The notes beneath the pieces were generated by a model, which made no database searches, was not told the DNA's origin, and worked only from the letters and a program-made list of their open reading frames with translations. A DNA stretch of 64,000 nucleotides from Diploptera punctata (lineage: Eukaryota; Arthropoda; Insecta; Blattodea; Blaberidae), in contig JASPKZ010003421.1 in NCBI GenBank assembly GCA_030220185.1, positions 124,001 to 188,000 on the forward strand, given 5' to 3'. The translations under genes and the position numbers were made by a program. Numbering within the stretch: the first letter of the stretch is position 1; each line of letters begins with the position of its first letter. Of the stretch, positions 45,862 to 56,269 are shown piece by piece.

Positions 45862-45993
45862 CGTCCTCAACAAATAAACGTTATATTGTTTAAAATATTC
45901 ATAGCTGAACCTAGTAGAACAGCTCTGAAAGTGGAACTAGTTCCGAAAGGCCTAGCTGAATATTTTTAAACAATATTTTGTTTGTTGAGGACG
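45862..45993. mobile_element. Fold-back element with hammerhead-like loop
   Basis: Arms 45862-45908 and 45953-45993 share CGTCCTCAACAAA, TATTGTTTAAAATATTCA and AGCTGAA in inverted orientation with small gaps. The loop holds the motif described at 45920. Confidence 0.85.
45920..45958 (+). ncRNA. Hammerhead-like motif in fold-back loop
   Basis: CAGC (45920-45923) pairs with GCTG (45955-45958). Between them: CTGAAAG in place of CTGATGA, T, GGAAC-TA-GTTCC (perfect stem II), GAAA, palindromic GGCC, TA. Core changes (UGA to AAG) suggest an inactive relative. Confidence 0.35.
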
Positions 45994-46037
45994 ATAGCCA
46001 TCACAGGTATAATTTTTATTTTTTAAATAATTAACAA

Positions 46038-47130
46038 TATAAATTTACAGAAAACAGAATATATGTATTTGGGAAATGATGTGAATTACCTCATACTTGA
46101 AACAGGGAAAATAAAAAAGTGTGAATTTTTTTTAATATCTTGGGTCAATAATTACAAGTTTAGGTACCTGTGAGAGAGATGTACAGACTAAAATTGCAGT
46201 GGCAAAAAATGCAACTAAAACATTACATTGAATAATTTGGAATAAAAATATTACAAAGGAAACCAAAATTAAAATTTATAAGAGCATAATATAGAATATT
46301 TTGTCATATGGAAGTGAAACTTGGTCTTTGACGGAATTACATTACTTACTTACTTACTTACTCACTGGCACTATCGAACCCGTAGGTTCATGGCCGCGCG
46401 GACATAAGCTCTCCATACATCCCTATCCTGAGCTAATGCTTTTGGCATGGGTTCCCTGAAGTAGTCCCCGCCCGGAGAACCGAATGGGGGGACTATTTGA
46501 CCTCCGGAAAATTTTACCCCAGTAGAACCCATGTCCGCATTTCTTGACGGTTGTATTTTTACGGTGAAAGATCGTCACTCTTTCGACCAAGGTACTTATT
46601 TCGTCTGGCTTATCACCTTCGACCAGTCCGGCATGGGTAACCCTATCGGCAGCAATGCTACCGCCGGCATAGCTCTCAGGATCATTTAAGCACACAAGCC
46701 ACTCCACCACGACAAGGTAAAGATACCATGGAGGGTGACGGAATTACAAAATAATGAAATTAGAACAGTTGAATTTGATTATTTTAGAAGAAGCCTCCAA
46801 AAAACAAGACAGGATAAAATAAGAAATGAATTCCTTTGGAGAGAAATGAATGTCACCACATCTGTTAAGATGATTGAAAATCAAACGCTTAAATGGTATG
46901 GCCATGTACAAAGAATGGAAAATGAAAGATGACCAAAAAATCTATACCAATGGTCACTCCCCTGGGAGAAATAAACTTGGCAGACCAAGATGGAAATGGA
47001 AAATCTACGTCAGAACTATAATGGATGATAGGAATTTGGAAGAGGGAGATTGGAATGATCGAGATAAATGGAAACTGAAGACGGCAAACCTATAAGTGGG
47101 GGAATGCCGAAGAAGAAGAAGAAGAAGAAG
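46038..47130 (+). pseudogene. Family A retrotransposon, split by a deleted family C element
   Basis: Flanked by AAATAATTAACAA (46025-46037 and 47131-47143). It encodes the region after the catalytic site (INLQKTEYMYLGNDV), SYGSETWSLTEL up to 46341, then after the insert ELQNNEIRTVEFDYFRRSLQ, WREMNVTTSVKM, LKWYGHVQRMENE and the RGRP-type tail (LGRPRWKWKIYVR). It ends TANL and (GAA)n. Frameshifts at about 46130 and 46930 inactivate it. Confidence 0.94.
46342..46735 (-). mobile_element. Internally deleted family C retroelement, second copy
   Basis: 394 bp, minus strand, flanked by TGACGGAATTACA (46329-46341 and 46736-46748) within family A. The 5' part starts CCCTCCATGGTATC and reads VEWLVCLNDPESYAGG to about FRRSNSPPIRF, then joins near 46440 to the 3' end coding LAQDRDVWRAYVRAAMN and a (GTAAG)n tail. 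The deletion breakpoints differ from the copy at 8183, so the two deletions arose separately. No endonuclease or polymerase motif remains. Confidence 0.93.
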
Positions 47131-47264
47131 AAATAATTAACAACAACCTCAACGGTGGTTTATAATGTTTTTTTAAAAGATTTCCATAAAAAAAGCTAAA
47201 TTCTACAGTAAACATTGGTAACACAAATTCTTGTATTTTAAAGCATCTATAAATAAAAAAGACT

Positions 47265-47288
47265 GAAATAATAATAATAGTAATAATA

Positions 47289-47331
<43 letters not shown>

Positions 47332-47345
47332 TGATGATGATGATG

Positions 47346-47379
<34 letters not shown>

Positions 47380-47385
47380 TACTAA
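47265..47385. repeat. (AAT)n with internal (GAT)n
   Basis: AAT array with an internal GATGATGATGATGAT block. Confidence 0.95.
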
Positions 47386-47389
47386 TGTT

Positions 47390-48130
47390 TAAACCCTTGC
47401 AGTTGAGCTTTGAAATGAAGTGTTTAATTTCCGACTTAATGGAACTAGATGAATGTTTGCAGTCTCATTGTATTTGTGTTGGTCTGTTTCGTGGGTCTCG
47501 CGAGTTGGTAAACCAATATCCACAACCCGCTTTAGTGCCAATCTAATTCACATTGTTATACAAATCTCTGCTTGATTCAATATTCCTAAAGTACAAAACA
47601 CCAGATATTTTAAACTTTAATGAACCAAACCTTTAATATAATGAATATGTGCAACTTATTTAAAAATGTGGCAAAGCAGTTTCGAATAGCCAAGGTCTAT
47701 TTAATTAGTAGCTGATACCGACAAGCAGAAAACAGTGGTAGTTCTCATATGGCAGAATATTTCAATCCCAGTTTCAATTTTCTTAACAGGATTTCTCTAC
47801 TTCTCATTCAAATGACTACTTAATTGTCACATGAATGGAATCCTACACATAAAATGGAATTTCTATTACATGGGGAATCGCACCCATAACTGTAATAAAC
47901 ATCAATAGATAGGGCCTATATCACAAAGCCTGTCATTGTGTAACAATATTGAAAGGCTATTAGATTATTTGGTATGCCAGATCCCAGTTGCGGTTTTGTA
48001 TAATATAGAGGTAGATTATTAAAAGAAACGTGCACCTGTTTTTTTACCTAGAGAAATATTGTTAAATAATTTTATATATAAAGCGCTAATAATATGATTC
48101 ACCTTTCTCATCTCGAAATATTGTTTTGAG
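47390..48130. other. No gene recognised
   Basis: AT-rich sequence without a visible repeat match. Confidence 0.3.
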
Positions 48131-48156
48131 CAAATTCAAGCAATTACATATAACGT

Positions 48157-48238
48157 CCTATGAAACGCAGGAGGGAAAATTTTCTATAGGATGGTAACAG
48201 GCCTTGGCCTAATACTTGGAAGGAAGAAGACGAAGAAG
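48157..48238 (+). mobile_element. 82-bp family D retrotransposon end
   Basis: Only the last 82 bp of family D: CCTATGAAACGCAGGAGGGA, the end GGCCTTGGCCTAATACTTGG and (GAA)n. Flanked by ACATATAACGT at 48146-48156 and 48239-48249. It is among the shortest duplicated insertions in the window. Confidence 0.92.
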
Positions 48239-48624
48239 ACATATAACGTAAATTAATATAATACAGGGAATTATAACATGAATAAAATTATGTTAACATG
48301 AAATTAAGTCTAAACATAGAATTAATTAGATTGTCTTGTGCCTCTAACATGAATTTTGTAAAAGCTTTTTACCAATTTATGAACTTTTTATCTAAATTTA
48401 CAAGATTACAAAAATTGCTATTAATTTCTAATTCTTCTACATTTAACCAAGTATGTGGGTAATTGAATTGCATTCTTGTAATTACAATAAGAAATTATAA
48501 ATCTCTGGTTAATAATTTTGAGTGAAAATTATTATAGACACATCTAAGGAAGAACTTGAATATTAGGACGAAACAACTCCAGAAATCTTGGAGGAACCCT
48601 CAAATGTAAGAAGAATGTGTGTGA

Positions 48625-48780
48625 GATAAGCGGTTAGCTCGGCGTTAACGTTGTTGAGACTCGTATTGGGGAGATACCGGGTTTAAATTCTGGTGGCAAT
48701 CAATTTGAGAAGATTTATTCCTGGGGTTTCTCTGTTGCAAAGGCAAATTTTGGATTGAAATTTCATTATCAGGGCTCATA
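48625..48780 (+). repeat. SINE S3, copy 2
   Basis: tRNA-like head with GCGGTTAGCTCGGCG (A-box-like) and CGGGTTTAAATTCTGG (B-box-like). The body has AAGGCAAATTTTGGATTGAA and GGGCTCAT, as at 42108. It ends just before H8. Confidence 0.7.
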
Positions 48781-48794
48781 ACAATTTTGTATTA

Positions 48795-49376
48795 TCATAA
48801 GTAATGCCACGAGCGATTTCCAATTTATCATAGGATTTGGAAATCAAAAGTGGCATTTGTTAGGACTATTTAACGAATAAAATTAAGATGTTTACTCAAA
48901 ATTCATTATTTAAATATAGTTACCGGCATTTTAAAATGTTTATATCTTTAATGTAAATGGCGAAGTTTGAAAACAAATCAGAAATGTGAGGTTATGTATA
49001 TTCACTGCAACTTGATCGTATTATTTATTGCCAAATAGGATCGCAATATTTTAAGAATGCACTCTAGTCGAGAAATAATGAAACACAAAAAACTGTATAT
49101 TATAATCAACATTATAGGTTATTAATTTATGTTCGTACTAAATAACTCAGTAAAATCACGGAAACTGATCATTATTTGCTACATTCAATGTATTTGTCGG
49201 AGAAAAATAATGCTCTGAGTTCTTCAGAAAGGAGGAGCTTTCTTTATCACAAAATCAGGAGCTGTAAAAGAGAAATTTATAAAGAGCGAGGTGAAACAAA
49301 CTGTCATTGGTTATAAAACAAAATTCATTGAAACGTGATTGTCATTGACACCATTTGGGGCATGAGTTAAATAGTC
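48795..49376 (-). mobile_element. Helentron-like element H8
   Basis: 582 bp, minus strand, T-flanked. The hairpin is shortened by deletion of its loop, and the TATATATAG segment is missing as in H4. GACTATTTAAC at 49376, inner partner at about 48867. Confidence 0.82.
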
Positions 49377-49379
49377 ATT

Positions 49380-49755
49380 AAAATTAAATTAGAAATCATC
49401 TGAAAAAAAAAACTGAACACAACGATAGAAATACACAGGGTACTTGATTCACTTAATACCCTAGTTCGATATTACCTTAGATGTTAAAGCATCTATATAT
49501 ATGAATGAAATAAAAAATAATGCGTAATATATTATAACATTAAATGTCTTGTTATCTTATTGAACGGTTTTTAAATTGAACCTCTATGTTACTAGCTTGT
49601 ACTGGTAAGTCATTACAGCACAATCATTAAAACTTTGGAATTTACAAAATCGACTCTATTTAATCTTGCGGAATTAAAATTCTAATTTCTTATTTAGATT
49701 GAAACTTACTGATTTAACATGTATTAATTATAATTGACCAGTTAAAATTATGTCT
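49380..49755. other. No gene recognised
   Basis: AT-rich spacer between H8 and H9. Confidence 0.3.
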
Positions 49756-49759
49756 TTCT

Positions 49760-50543
49760 GACTATTTAACTCATGCCCCAAATGGGAGTCAATGACCAAT
49801 CATATTTCAATGAGTTTGATTTACAACCAATAGCAGTCGTTTTTCACCTCGACTTTATCCAGTTTAATTTTATCACATTAAACTCAAGCTCCTCCTTTTT
49901 AACATTCTGAATAGGCCAGAGCATTATTTTGCAGTGACTCTATAAGAAATACGTTGAATATAGCAATTTATATATTATTTTGCAGTGACTTTCTAATAAA
50001 TACGTTGAATATAGCAATTTATTTATTGTGATATAGAATTCCCACAACACAAATGGCTCCCAGATTATATATAGTGCATGAATGTAAGCAGACACTGCTT
50101 GCGGGTTATAATAGAAAAATATTTAAAGCAATTGATTATATCACAAAAAAAAAAAAAAAAGAAACCACTGTTTGCACTTTCTTAAACGTATTATTTCCCA
50201 GGAATTAATATTTCAGAAAAATATAATTGACATATTTACATCATAGGACATCAGAAATTAATTAATAAACAGTTTAATTGTTTCTCCACCAGTATGCATT
50301 CTCACAATATTGCGATCTTTTGGCAATAAATAATATGATCTGGTTGCAGTGATGAACAAATGAAACAACAAACGTTTCTCACTTGTTTTCAAACATCGCC
50401 GTTTACATTAAATATATAAATATTTTAAAATAACTATATTTAAATAATGATTTGTGAGTAAACAGCTTAGTTTTATTCGTTAAAGTCTTAACAAATGCCA
50501 CTCTTATCGGTAATTTGGAAATCACTCGTGGCATTACTTATGA
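49760..50543 (+). mobile_element. Helentron-like element H9
   Basis: 784 bp. GACTATTTAAC at 49760, a local duplication of the segment TTTTGCAGTGACT..AATACGTTGAATATAGC (49925 and 49978), a shortened hairpin, and 3' ACTTATGA at 50543 followed by T. Confidence 0.84.
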
Positions 50544-50988
50544 TATTTTTTGTATTATTTTGAAAACAGCCTATGTTAATTGTATTAACTATTTTTCCAT
50601 TGCTTAGAGTTTTTTCTGCTCATAATCGCTATCAATTCTATCATTTAAACACATTTTGTTCCCAGATTACAGAAAATTTGAGCTACTAATTATACAGTTT
50701 CTACAATATAATTTTATATTATAATAAGAATAAATATTAGAACATGAGTAGAGCACGTGTTATGCTGTAAGATGAATTACGAATGTATTTTCGTATACAA
50801 ATAATATTTAAATTACAAAATAATATCAAAATTTGATTACATGAAACAGATTGTGAAGGGAAAGTTATATTTTCTATAGTCAGCGCTGTAGGCAGTCTAC
50901 AAAAAATAGCTGCAAATCTTCATATTTTGTTGGAAGAAGAATTCGAATTTGTTAGAACGAATTCAAATTAACAGCTATAAAATGACTG

Positions 50989-50989
<1 letters not shown>

Positions 50990-51020
<31 letters not shown>

Positions 51021-51050
51021 GGATTAAGCCTGTTGGCTCGTTCCAGTTTC
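50990..51050 (-). mobile_element. Very short family B-like tail
   Basis: (ATC)n followed on the plus strand by CAGGGATTAAGCCTGTTGGC and CGTTCC, the reverse complement of a family B-type 3' end with its (GAT)n tail. About 30 bp of element plus tail; no duplication could be defined. Confidence 0.6.
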
Positions 51051-51201
51051 ATGAAAGCTAGACTTGTTAAAATAAAATTACTAATGTTGGCTTTAAAATC
51101 AAGCAAAGGACAAAATCTCCAAAAATGCTATTATAAGCCTATGACAGATCTATTTAACATAATAGTTAAAATAGAACAGATCTAAAGTTGAAGTTATTTG
51201 A

Positions 51202-52294
51202 GAGATATTCTCATGTTCCAAATGGGAGTCAATGACCAATCACGTTTCAATGAATTTTGTTTTACAACCAATGACAGTCATGTTTCACGTCGATATTTAT
51301 CGAATTTTGATTACCAAAATAAAGAAAGCTCCGCCTTTTTTAATATTCTGGACAGGTCAGAGCATTATTTTGCAGTGACTGACTCTCTAACAAAGCGTTA
51401 AATATAGCGACAGATTCCTTCGCCCTACACATTTGATAATTGTGTGTTCAATAATTGTGTTTTAAATACTGATTTTTATTGAGTTGTTTCCGAAAAATAA
51501 TTCTTTCTTCTTCTTCTTCTTCTTCTTCTTCTTCCTTCCAAGTATTAGGCCAAGGCCTGTTACGATCCTATAGAAAATTTTCCCTCCAGCGTTTTGATCC
51601 TTCCGGGAAATTCTCGTATAAGACTTGAAAGCATAATAATAGTCCCTTCGATTGGTTGCTGGCCAAAGGAAGGCAAGACCAGTGATGGGGCTGCCATCTT
51701 ATAGCCTCTGGTCAGGCTTTTCTGGAGAAGAAAAGAAAATAAAGGAAAGAAGAAATGGAAGAAAGGAAAGACTTCCTAGCCCTCGGATGCCCTAATAGCA
51801 TCGGAGTCGAAAAAAACAAGAGTTAACCAAGAGAGGTTAGATAGTAAAGTTAAAAGAGTGAAAAACACAAGTAAGTGGAAGAAATGTTTTGCTCAGCTTG
51901 GACACCTTGTGGTCGCCATCCACATATCCCCTAGATGAGGACCCCTGAGGGAGAAAAAATAATTAATAACCTATAATGTTGGTTATAATATACAGTTTGA
52001 TGCGTTTCATTTTTTCTCCACTAGGATGCATTCTCATAATATTGCGATCCTATTTAGCAATCAATAATATGATCAAGATGCAATGATGAACAAATGAAAC
52101 ATAACCAAACATTTATCATTTTTTTAAACATCGACGTTTTCATTAAATATATAAATATTTTAAATTAACTATATTTAAATAATGATTTGTGAGTAAACAG
52201 CTTAATTTTACTCGTTAAATAGTCCTAACAAATGCCATTCTTGATTTCCAAATCCTCTAGATAAATTGGAAATCACTCGTGGCATTATTTATGA
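51202..52294 (+). mobile_element. Helentron-like element H10, split by a deleted retroelement
   Basis: The 5' end is degraded (GAGATATTCTCATG in place of GACTATTTAACTCATG). Two CCAAT boxes follow. H10 breaks at 51502 and resumes at about 51965 (AATAACCTATAATGTTGG), keeps the inner GTTAAATAGTC near 52218 and ends TTTATGA at 52294 followed by T. Confidence 0.8.
51503..51954 (-). mobile_element. Internally deleted retroelement, family D
   Basis: 452 bp between copies of AAAAATAATT (51493-51502 and 51955-51964). On the minus strand it starts TCCCTCAGGGGTCCTCATC and carries about 360 bp of 5' sequence with no recognisable domain. Near 51580 it joins GAGGGAAAATTTTCTATAGG, the family D 3' end also present at 53435 and 48175, followed by GGCCTTGGCCTAATACTTGG and (GAA)n. 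The 5' part is assigned to family D only because it is joined to the D end inside a single duplicated target. Confidence 0.8.
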
Positions 52295-52299
52295 TAATT

Positions 52300-53050
52300 A
52301 TTTTCTAGCCTTATTTACTTTTCATTGATCTTGGGGCTTCATTTTAATGCATCATTCTGTACATTAAAACACATGTTTTATCTTTTGAGCTTTCTCGGAA
52401 GTACTCGAATAATTGTAATAGGAGCTGTTAAACAAAACACTGCATTAGTTTATTAAAAAAAGTGAATAGCTGTTCCCCCATCTTCTTTCCTATAAAAAAT
52501 AATGGATGATTACAATATTACACTCATACGTCTATATTGTAAATCTTTAATCTAAAACACAAAAGTAGCATCAGTCAAAAATGTGTAACAACTCAAAGTC
52601 TAAGTGGAATACCATGTAAGTTCTTGATTGGCCTTTGGAATTTGGCCAATAATTATCTAAATTGCATCAGGAAGTGAAGATTACAGTAAAACTGTAGACT
52701 GTAGAACGAAGAACTAAAACGGGAGAGCGAAGAACATTATTTTAGTGCAATGTAAGCGTGATCTGAATAAATTCTGCTCTCCCTATCAACTGAGATGTCC
52801 TATATTAGCATTCCAGTTATCTAATCAAGATACATTTCCTTAGTATGTTGCAAAAGCTAATGACAAAGTAATATGCTACCTATAATTACAAAAAACTTTT
52901 TTATACTATTATTTAGATATCAGACTTTATAATTTTTACAAAAAGGCTGGAAAATATATAATTACAGTACCAACCACTGTAATATTAACAAAAAAAAGGC
53001 GAAACATCCACTAATATAAATTATAACAAATTTAGGCGTAATTAATGATT
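52300..53050. other. No gene recognised
   Basis: AT-rich, unique-looking sequence. Confidence 0.3.
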
Positions 53051-53063
53051 TTATAAGTAAAAG

Positions 53064-53503
53064 TTTAGGAATTATTAATCAAGTTATGAAACCATCCCTT
53101 GTACAAAAAAACACCAGATTACGTTTATATAACACTTTGGCTAGACCAGTGTTGACCTATGGTAGTGAAGCATGGACACTAAGAAAACAACATGAAAGCA
53201 GAATAACGGCTTGTGAAATGAGATTCATGCGCAGAACAGCGGGTTACACCAGATGGGATCGGAAAAGGAACACCGATATCTTAAAAGAATTGAAGACTAC
53301 GCCAATTTTGGAATATATTAAACAGTACCAACTAAATTGGAAACACCATCTTGAAAGAATGAGTTCAAATCGGATCCCCAAAGCTGTTTATAATTATATA
53401 CCAAGAGGACGAAGATCACTGGGCCGTCCTATGAAATGCTGGAGGGAAAATTTTCTATAGGATCGTAACAGGCCTTGGCCTAATACTTGGAAGGAAGAAG
53501 AAG
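53064..53503 (+). pseudogene. Family D retrotransposon, polymerase C-terminus
   Basis: 440 bp between copies of ATAAGTAAAAG (53053-53063 and 53504-53514). A 124-codon frame (53086-53460) encodes the region after the polymerase palm: TRLRLYNTLARPVLTYGSEA, WTLRKQHESRI, then RRTAGYTRWDRKRNTDILKE and the basic end RGRRSLGRPMKCWRENFL. The frame is open to the natural stop, so this truncated copy is comparatively young. It ends GGCCTTGGCCTAATACTTGG with a (GAA)n tail. Confidence 0.93.
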
Positions 53504-53750
53504 ATAAGTAAAAGCAACAACATAGTAAAGATTTGATTAATTCATATCAGTCATTATTTCACTATAAGGCTAAAGAAAATAGTTCACATTACAAACTTAT
53601 ATTTAAATATATTTTAATACTTAGGATAGAATTTGCATTTAACTTCCTTAATTTTTTTAAATATGTACGGGTATATAAGCATCTTTTTATACCCGTTTTC
53701 CTCAATTAAAATATTTTTTTTATTTAAAAACTTCGTTAATTATTTAAAAT

Positions 53751-53788
53751 CATGTAGGCCTTTCAAAACATGTTTCATCCTTGGCATG
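53751..53788 (-). ncRNA. Hammerhead-like motif
   Basis: Minus strand: CATG, CCAAGGATGA, AACATGTTT (stem II), TGAAA, palindromic GGCC, TA, CATG. Flanked by CCAAATGACATGCC as at 35511, so both belong to one repeat family. The core is degenerate. Confidence 0.3.
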
Positions 53789-53849
53789 TCATTTGGTATT
53801 CTATTTTAATTAAGGAAGATGGGTATAAAAAGTTTCTTATATTAATATT

Positions 53850-54185
53850 GTCTACCGCTCTGGTCTCGAGGTAGCGTGCTGCCTTGTCACGCAGCGGGCC
53901 CGGGTTCGATTCCCGATCGGGACAAGCTCCTGGGTGAGGTTTTTTCGGGGGTTTTTCCTCACCTATAAGACAAATGTCAGGAAGCTTAGGACCCAACGGT
54001 CCCCAAAAATCATCCGACCATCATCATCATCCTTATTATAATCATCATCCTTCACCGGTGTGGAAAGCAACGGGAAGCTACCACACCTATAATTCCCTAG
54101 TAAAGCTGCAAAACATAGCATGAAAATGCTATGGTTGCAGTGAAAGACCTGCCCTCGGGCAGAATTACTATGGATGGATATTAAT
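53850..54185 (+). repeat. SINE S4 with a LINE-shared 3' end
   Basis: tRNA-like head: GTCTCGAGGTAGCGTGC (A-box-like), ACGCAGCGGGCCCGGGTTCGA and GATTCCCG (B box GGTTCGATTCC near 53902). The body includes GGTTTTTCCTCACCTATAAG and a small AGCATGAAAATGCT hairpin. The 3' end TGCAGTGAAAGACCTGCCCT, CGGGCAGAATTACTATG and (GGAT)n parallels the 3' end of retrotransposon F at 57360-57395. A truncated second copy lies at 61588. Confidence 0.82.
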
Positions 54186-54441
54186 ATTTTTTTAAATTAA
54201 TACATAACTTCAATTGTAATTACAATGAATTTAAAAAAAAAAAAGGTTAACTTCGTTAATTGGCAGTACTTATTATAACAAATTTCATTAATTCGTTGAC
54301 ACGAGTAATAATTCAAATGGCCGACTGACTACACATTGATGACTGTCATTTTATATAACGATGGCCAAAAAGAGGTTTGAATTATAATCCAGTCAACAGA
54401 AGGAAAAAAGGAAGATCTGCAACGCCAGGGGAATTAGTTAG

Positions 54442-54629
54442 ATTTTTTTTTTACATAGGAATAATTCTTGCATTTTTGGTACAAATGCCTATATTTTCTG
54501 TTCATTTATGACTTCCTAAGGCTCATGTTGAGGCGCCGGTAAGAGGTTCAATAATTTTAGCTGGAATTCTTTTATAATTAGGAGGATACGGGCTTCTTCG
54601 GGTATATAATTTATTGATAAAAATTGGTT
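54442..54629 (+). pseudogene. Nuclear mitochondrial insert (ND4 fragment)
   Basis: About 188 bp that read as NADH dehydrogenase subunit 4 only under the invertebrate mitochondrial code (TGA Trp, ATA Met, AGA Ser). The reading is MILAFLVQMPMFSVHLW, LPKAHVEAPVSGSMI, LAGILL, LGGYGLLRVYNLLMKIG. HLWLPKAHVEAP is the highly conserved core of ND4 in the proton-pumping domain. Under the nuclear code the segment is full of stops. One codon, TAA near 54572, replaces the usual Lys. It is therefore a non-functional transfer from mtDNA, small and fairly well preserved. Confidence 0.9.
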
Positions 54630-54635
54630 GTAAAA

Positions 54636-54790
54636 TAAACTTTGTCTGGGTTTCTGTCAATGTAGAGAAGGAATTAGAAGCTATGCTCGACAGGGTAATG
54701 GAGAGGATAAATGGAATGAAAAAGAGACATAGCGATCTAAATGCGGGATGCGGCAAAGGTCGTAGGTCTCCCACTTAATAATAATAATTA
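54636..54790 (+). other. Unassigned segment ending in (TAA)n
   Basis: Reads VEKELEAMLDRVMERING then MKKRHSDLNAGCGKGRRSP in one frame, ending with AATAATAATAATT. It may be a retroelement 3' end that landed next to the mitochondrial insert, but no family match was found. Confidence 0.3.
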
Positions 54791-54794
54791 CTTT

Positions 54795-54935
54795 TTTAAG
54801 AAGTTGGCTCATGCGGTAGCTTTCGAGACTCGATTTCTTGAGATCCCGGGTTCAATTTACAGTGCCGACCAACCTGACGGAGGCTTTTTCCCGATTTTCC
54901 ACCTTCAGACTAAATGTTGAATTGGAATTTAATTA
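54795..54935 (+). repeat. SINE S3, copy 3
   Basis: GGCTCATGCGGTAGC (A-box-like) and CCGGGTTCAATTTACAG (B-box-like) then the S3 body (AATTGGAATTTAATTACCGG). Confidence 0.7.
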
Positions 54936-55088
54936 CCGGAATCTATTTAATTATATTCACGAATTTATAATATCGTTCAATGTAAATACAAAGTGGTATT
55001 AGACTAATAAAAGGATATTCAAGAGCCCACATCCCAAAATATTCTAGAATATGAACGAACTCATACGTAACAAAGAAAATTTAATTAA

Positions 55089-55878
55089 AACTCGATGTTT
55101 GAAAACAAATGAGAAATGTTTGGTTATGTTTCATTTGTTCGTCAATGCAACCTGATTGTACTGTTTACTGCCAAACAGGATTGCAATATTGTAAGAATGC
55201 ACCCTAGTGGAGAAAAAATGAAACACATCAAACTATATATTATAACCAACATTATAGGTTATTAATTCATTTTTTCGTAAACAACTCAGTAATATCAGTA
55301 TTTAAAAACACAATTATGTTGTTGTTTTAAAATACTGGGCCTTGGCAACGAAGCCATTAGCGTTTTTGCTCTCTAATATTTCTCTATGGTGGATCCAACA
55401 GGTAATACTTCACAGGTTTGTAGGTGTTCTTCGTTCATTTATTCGTCTTTGTTGCATAGAGGACAATTTGTATTTGTGTATATTCATATATTATATAAAT
55501 ATTTGGCCAAATAGTCATGTTCTGTAAGCAGTCTAATTTTGCTACTGTAGTTTTACGTGGAATTTCTGGAATAATATCTGGCTTCTTTACTAAAATATTC
55601 CATTTTTTGTCACAATTATTGAACACACTGTTATCAAATGTGTAGGTCGAAGGAATCTGTTCATAATTTGCTATATTCAACACATTTTTTAGTGAGTCAG
55701 TCACTACAAAATAATGCTCTGATCTGTTCAGAATATTAAAAAAGAAGAGCTTTCTATATTTTGATAATCAAAATTCGATAATTATCAAGGTGAAACACGA
55801 CTGTAATTGGTAGTAAAACAAAATTCAATGAAACGCGATTGGTCATTGACTCTCATTTGGGGCATGAGTTAAATGGTC
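55089..55878 (-). mobile_element. Helentron-like element H11, 3'-truncated
   Basis: Minus strand, 5' end GACCATTTAAC (one change) at 55878. CCAATCA-like boxes near 55840 and 55810. It is cut at TCGATGTTTGAAAAC (55092), so the inner partner and terminal hairpin are missing. Confidence 0.78.
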
Positions 55879-55884
55879 TCTGTC

Positions 55885-56258
55885 TTTATCTTGTACCTTT
55901 AACGTATCCCATGCCTTCCGGACCTTGCCTGTCGGGGAGACGATTTTAACTCTAGATCACTGCACAAGGACATGGGTGACCTCCCTGGATGAGTGGTAGT
56001 TCTATGCCAGGACCACCTCTAAAACAGCATATAAGATGAGTCAACTTATACATACTAAACCACTTAATATGTAGTGGATGATTATGATGGTCATATGGTT
56101 TTCGGGGATTATCTCAGCCTTAGATTTCCTGACTGTGTCTAAAGATGAGGAAATTCCTGAAAATTAACCCAAGAAACTTTCCCTACCAGGAATCGAGAAT
56201 CGAACCCGGACCTACTGCATAAGAGACATCGGCATTTACTCTGGAATCCCTGTGGTTG
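55885..56258 (-). repeat. SINE S5, copy 2
   Basis: Matches 16245-16645. Head on the minus strand from about 56255: GATGTCTCTTATGCAGTAGG and B box GGGTTCGATTCTCG, better preserved than in copy 1. The body includes CACAAGGACATGG and CCTGGATGAGTGG. Confidence 0.72.
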
Positions 56259-56269
56259 CATTTATTATT

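Noticed and set aside
51001..51020. (ATC)n and similar arrays as a CRISPR or tandem regulatory array
   Set aside because: They are simple-sequence tails of retroelements. There are no spacers, and the DNA is eukaryotic.
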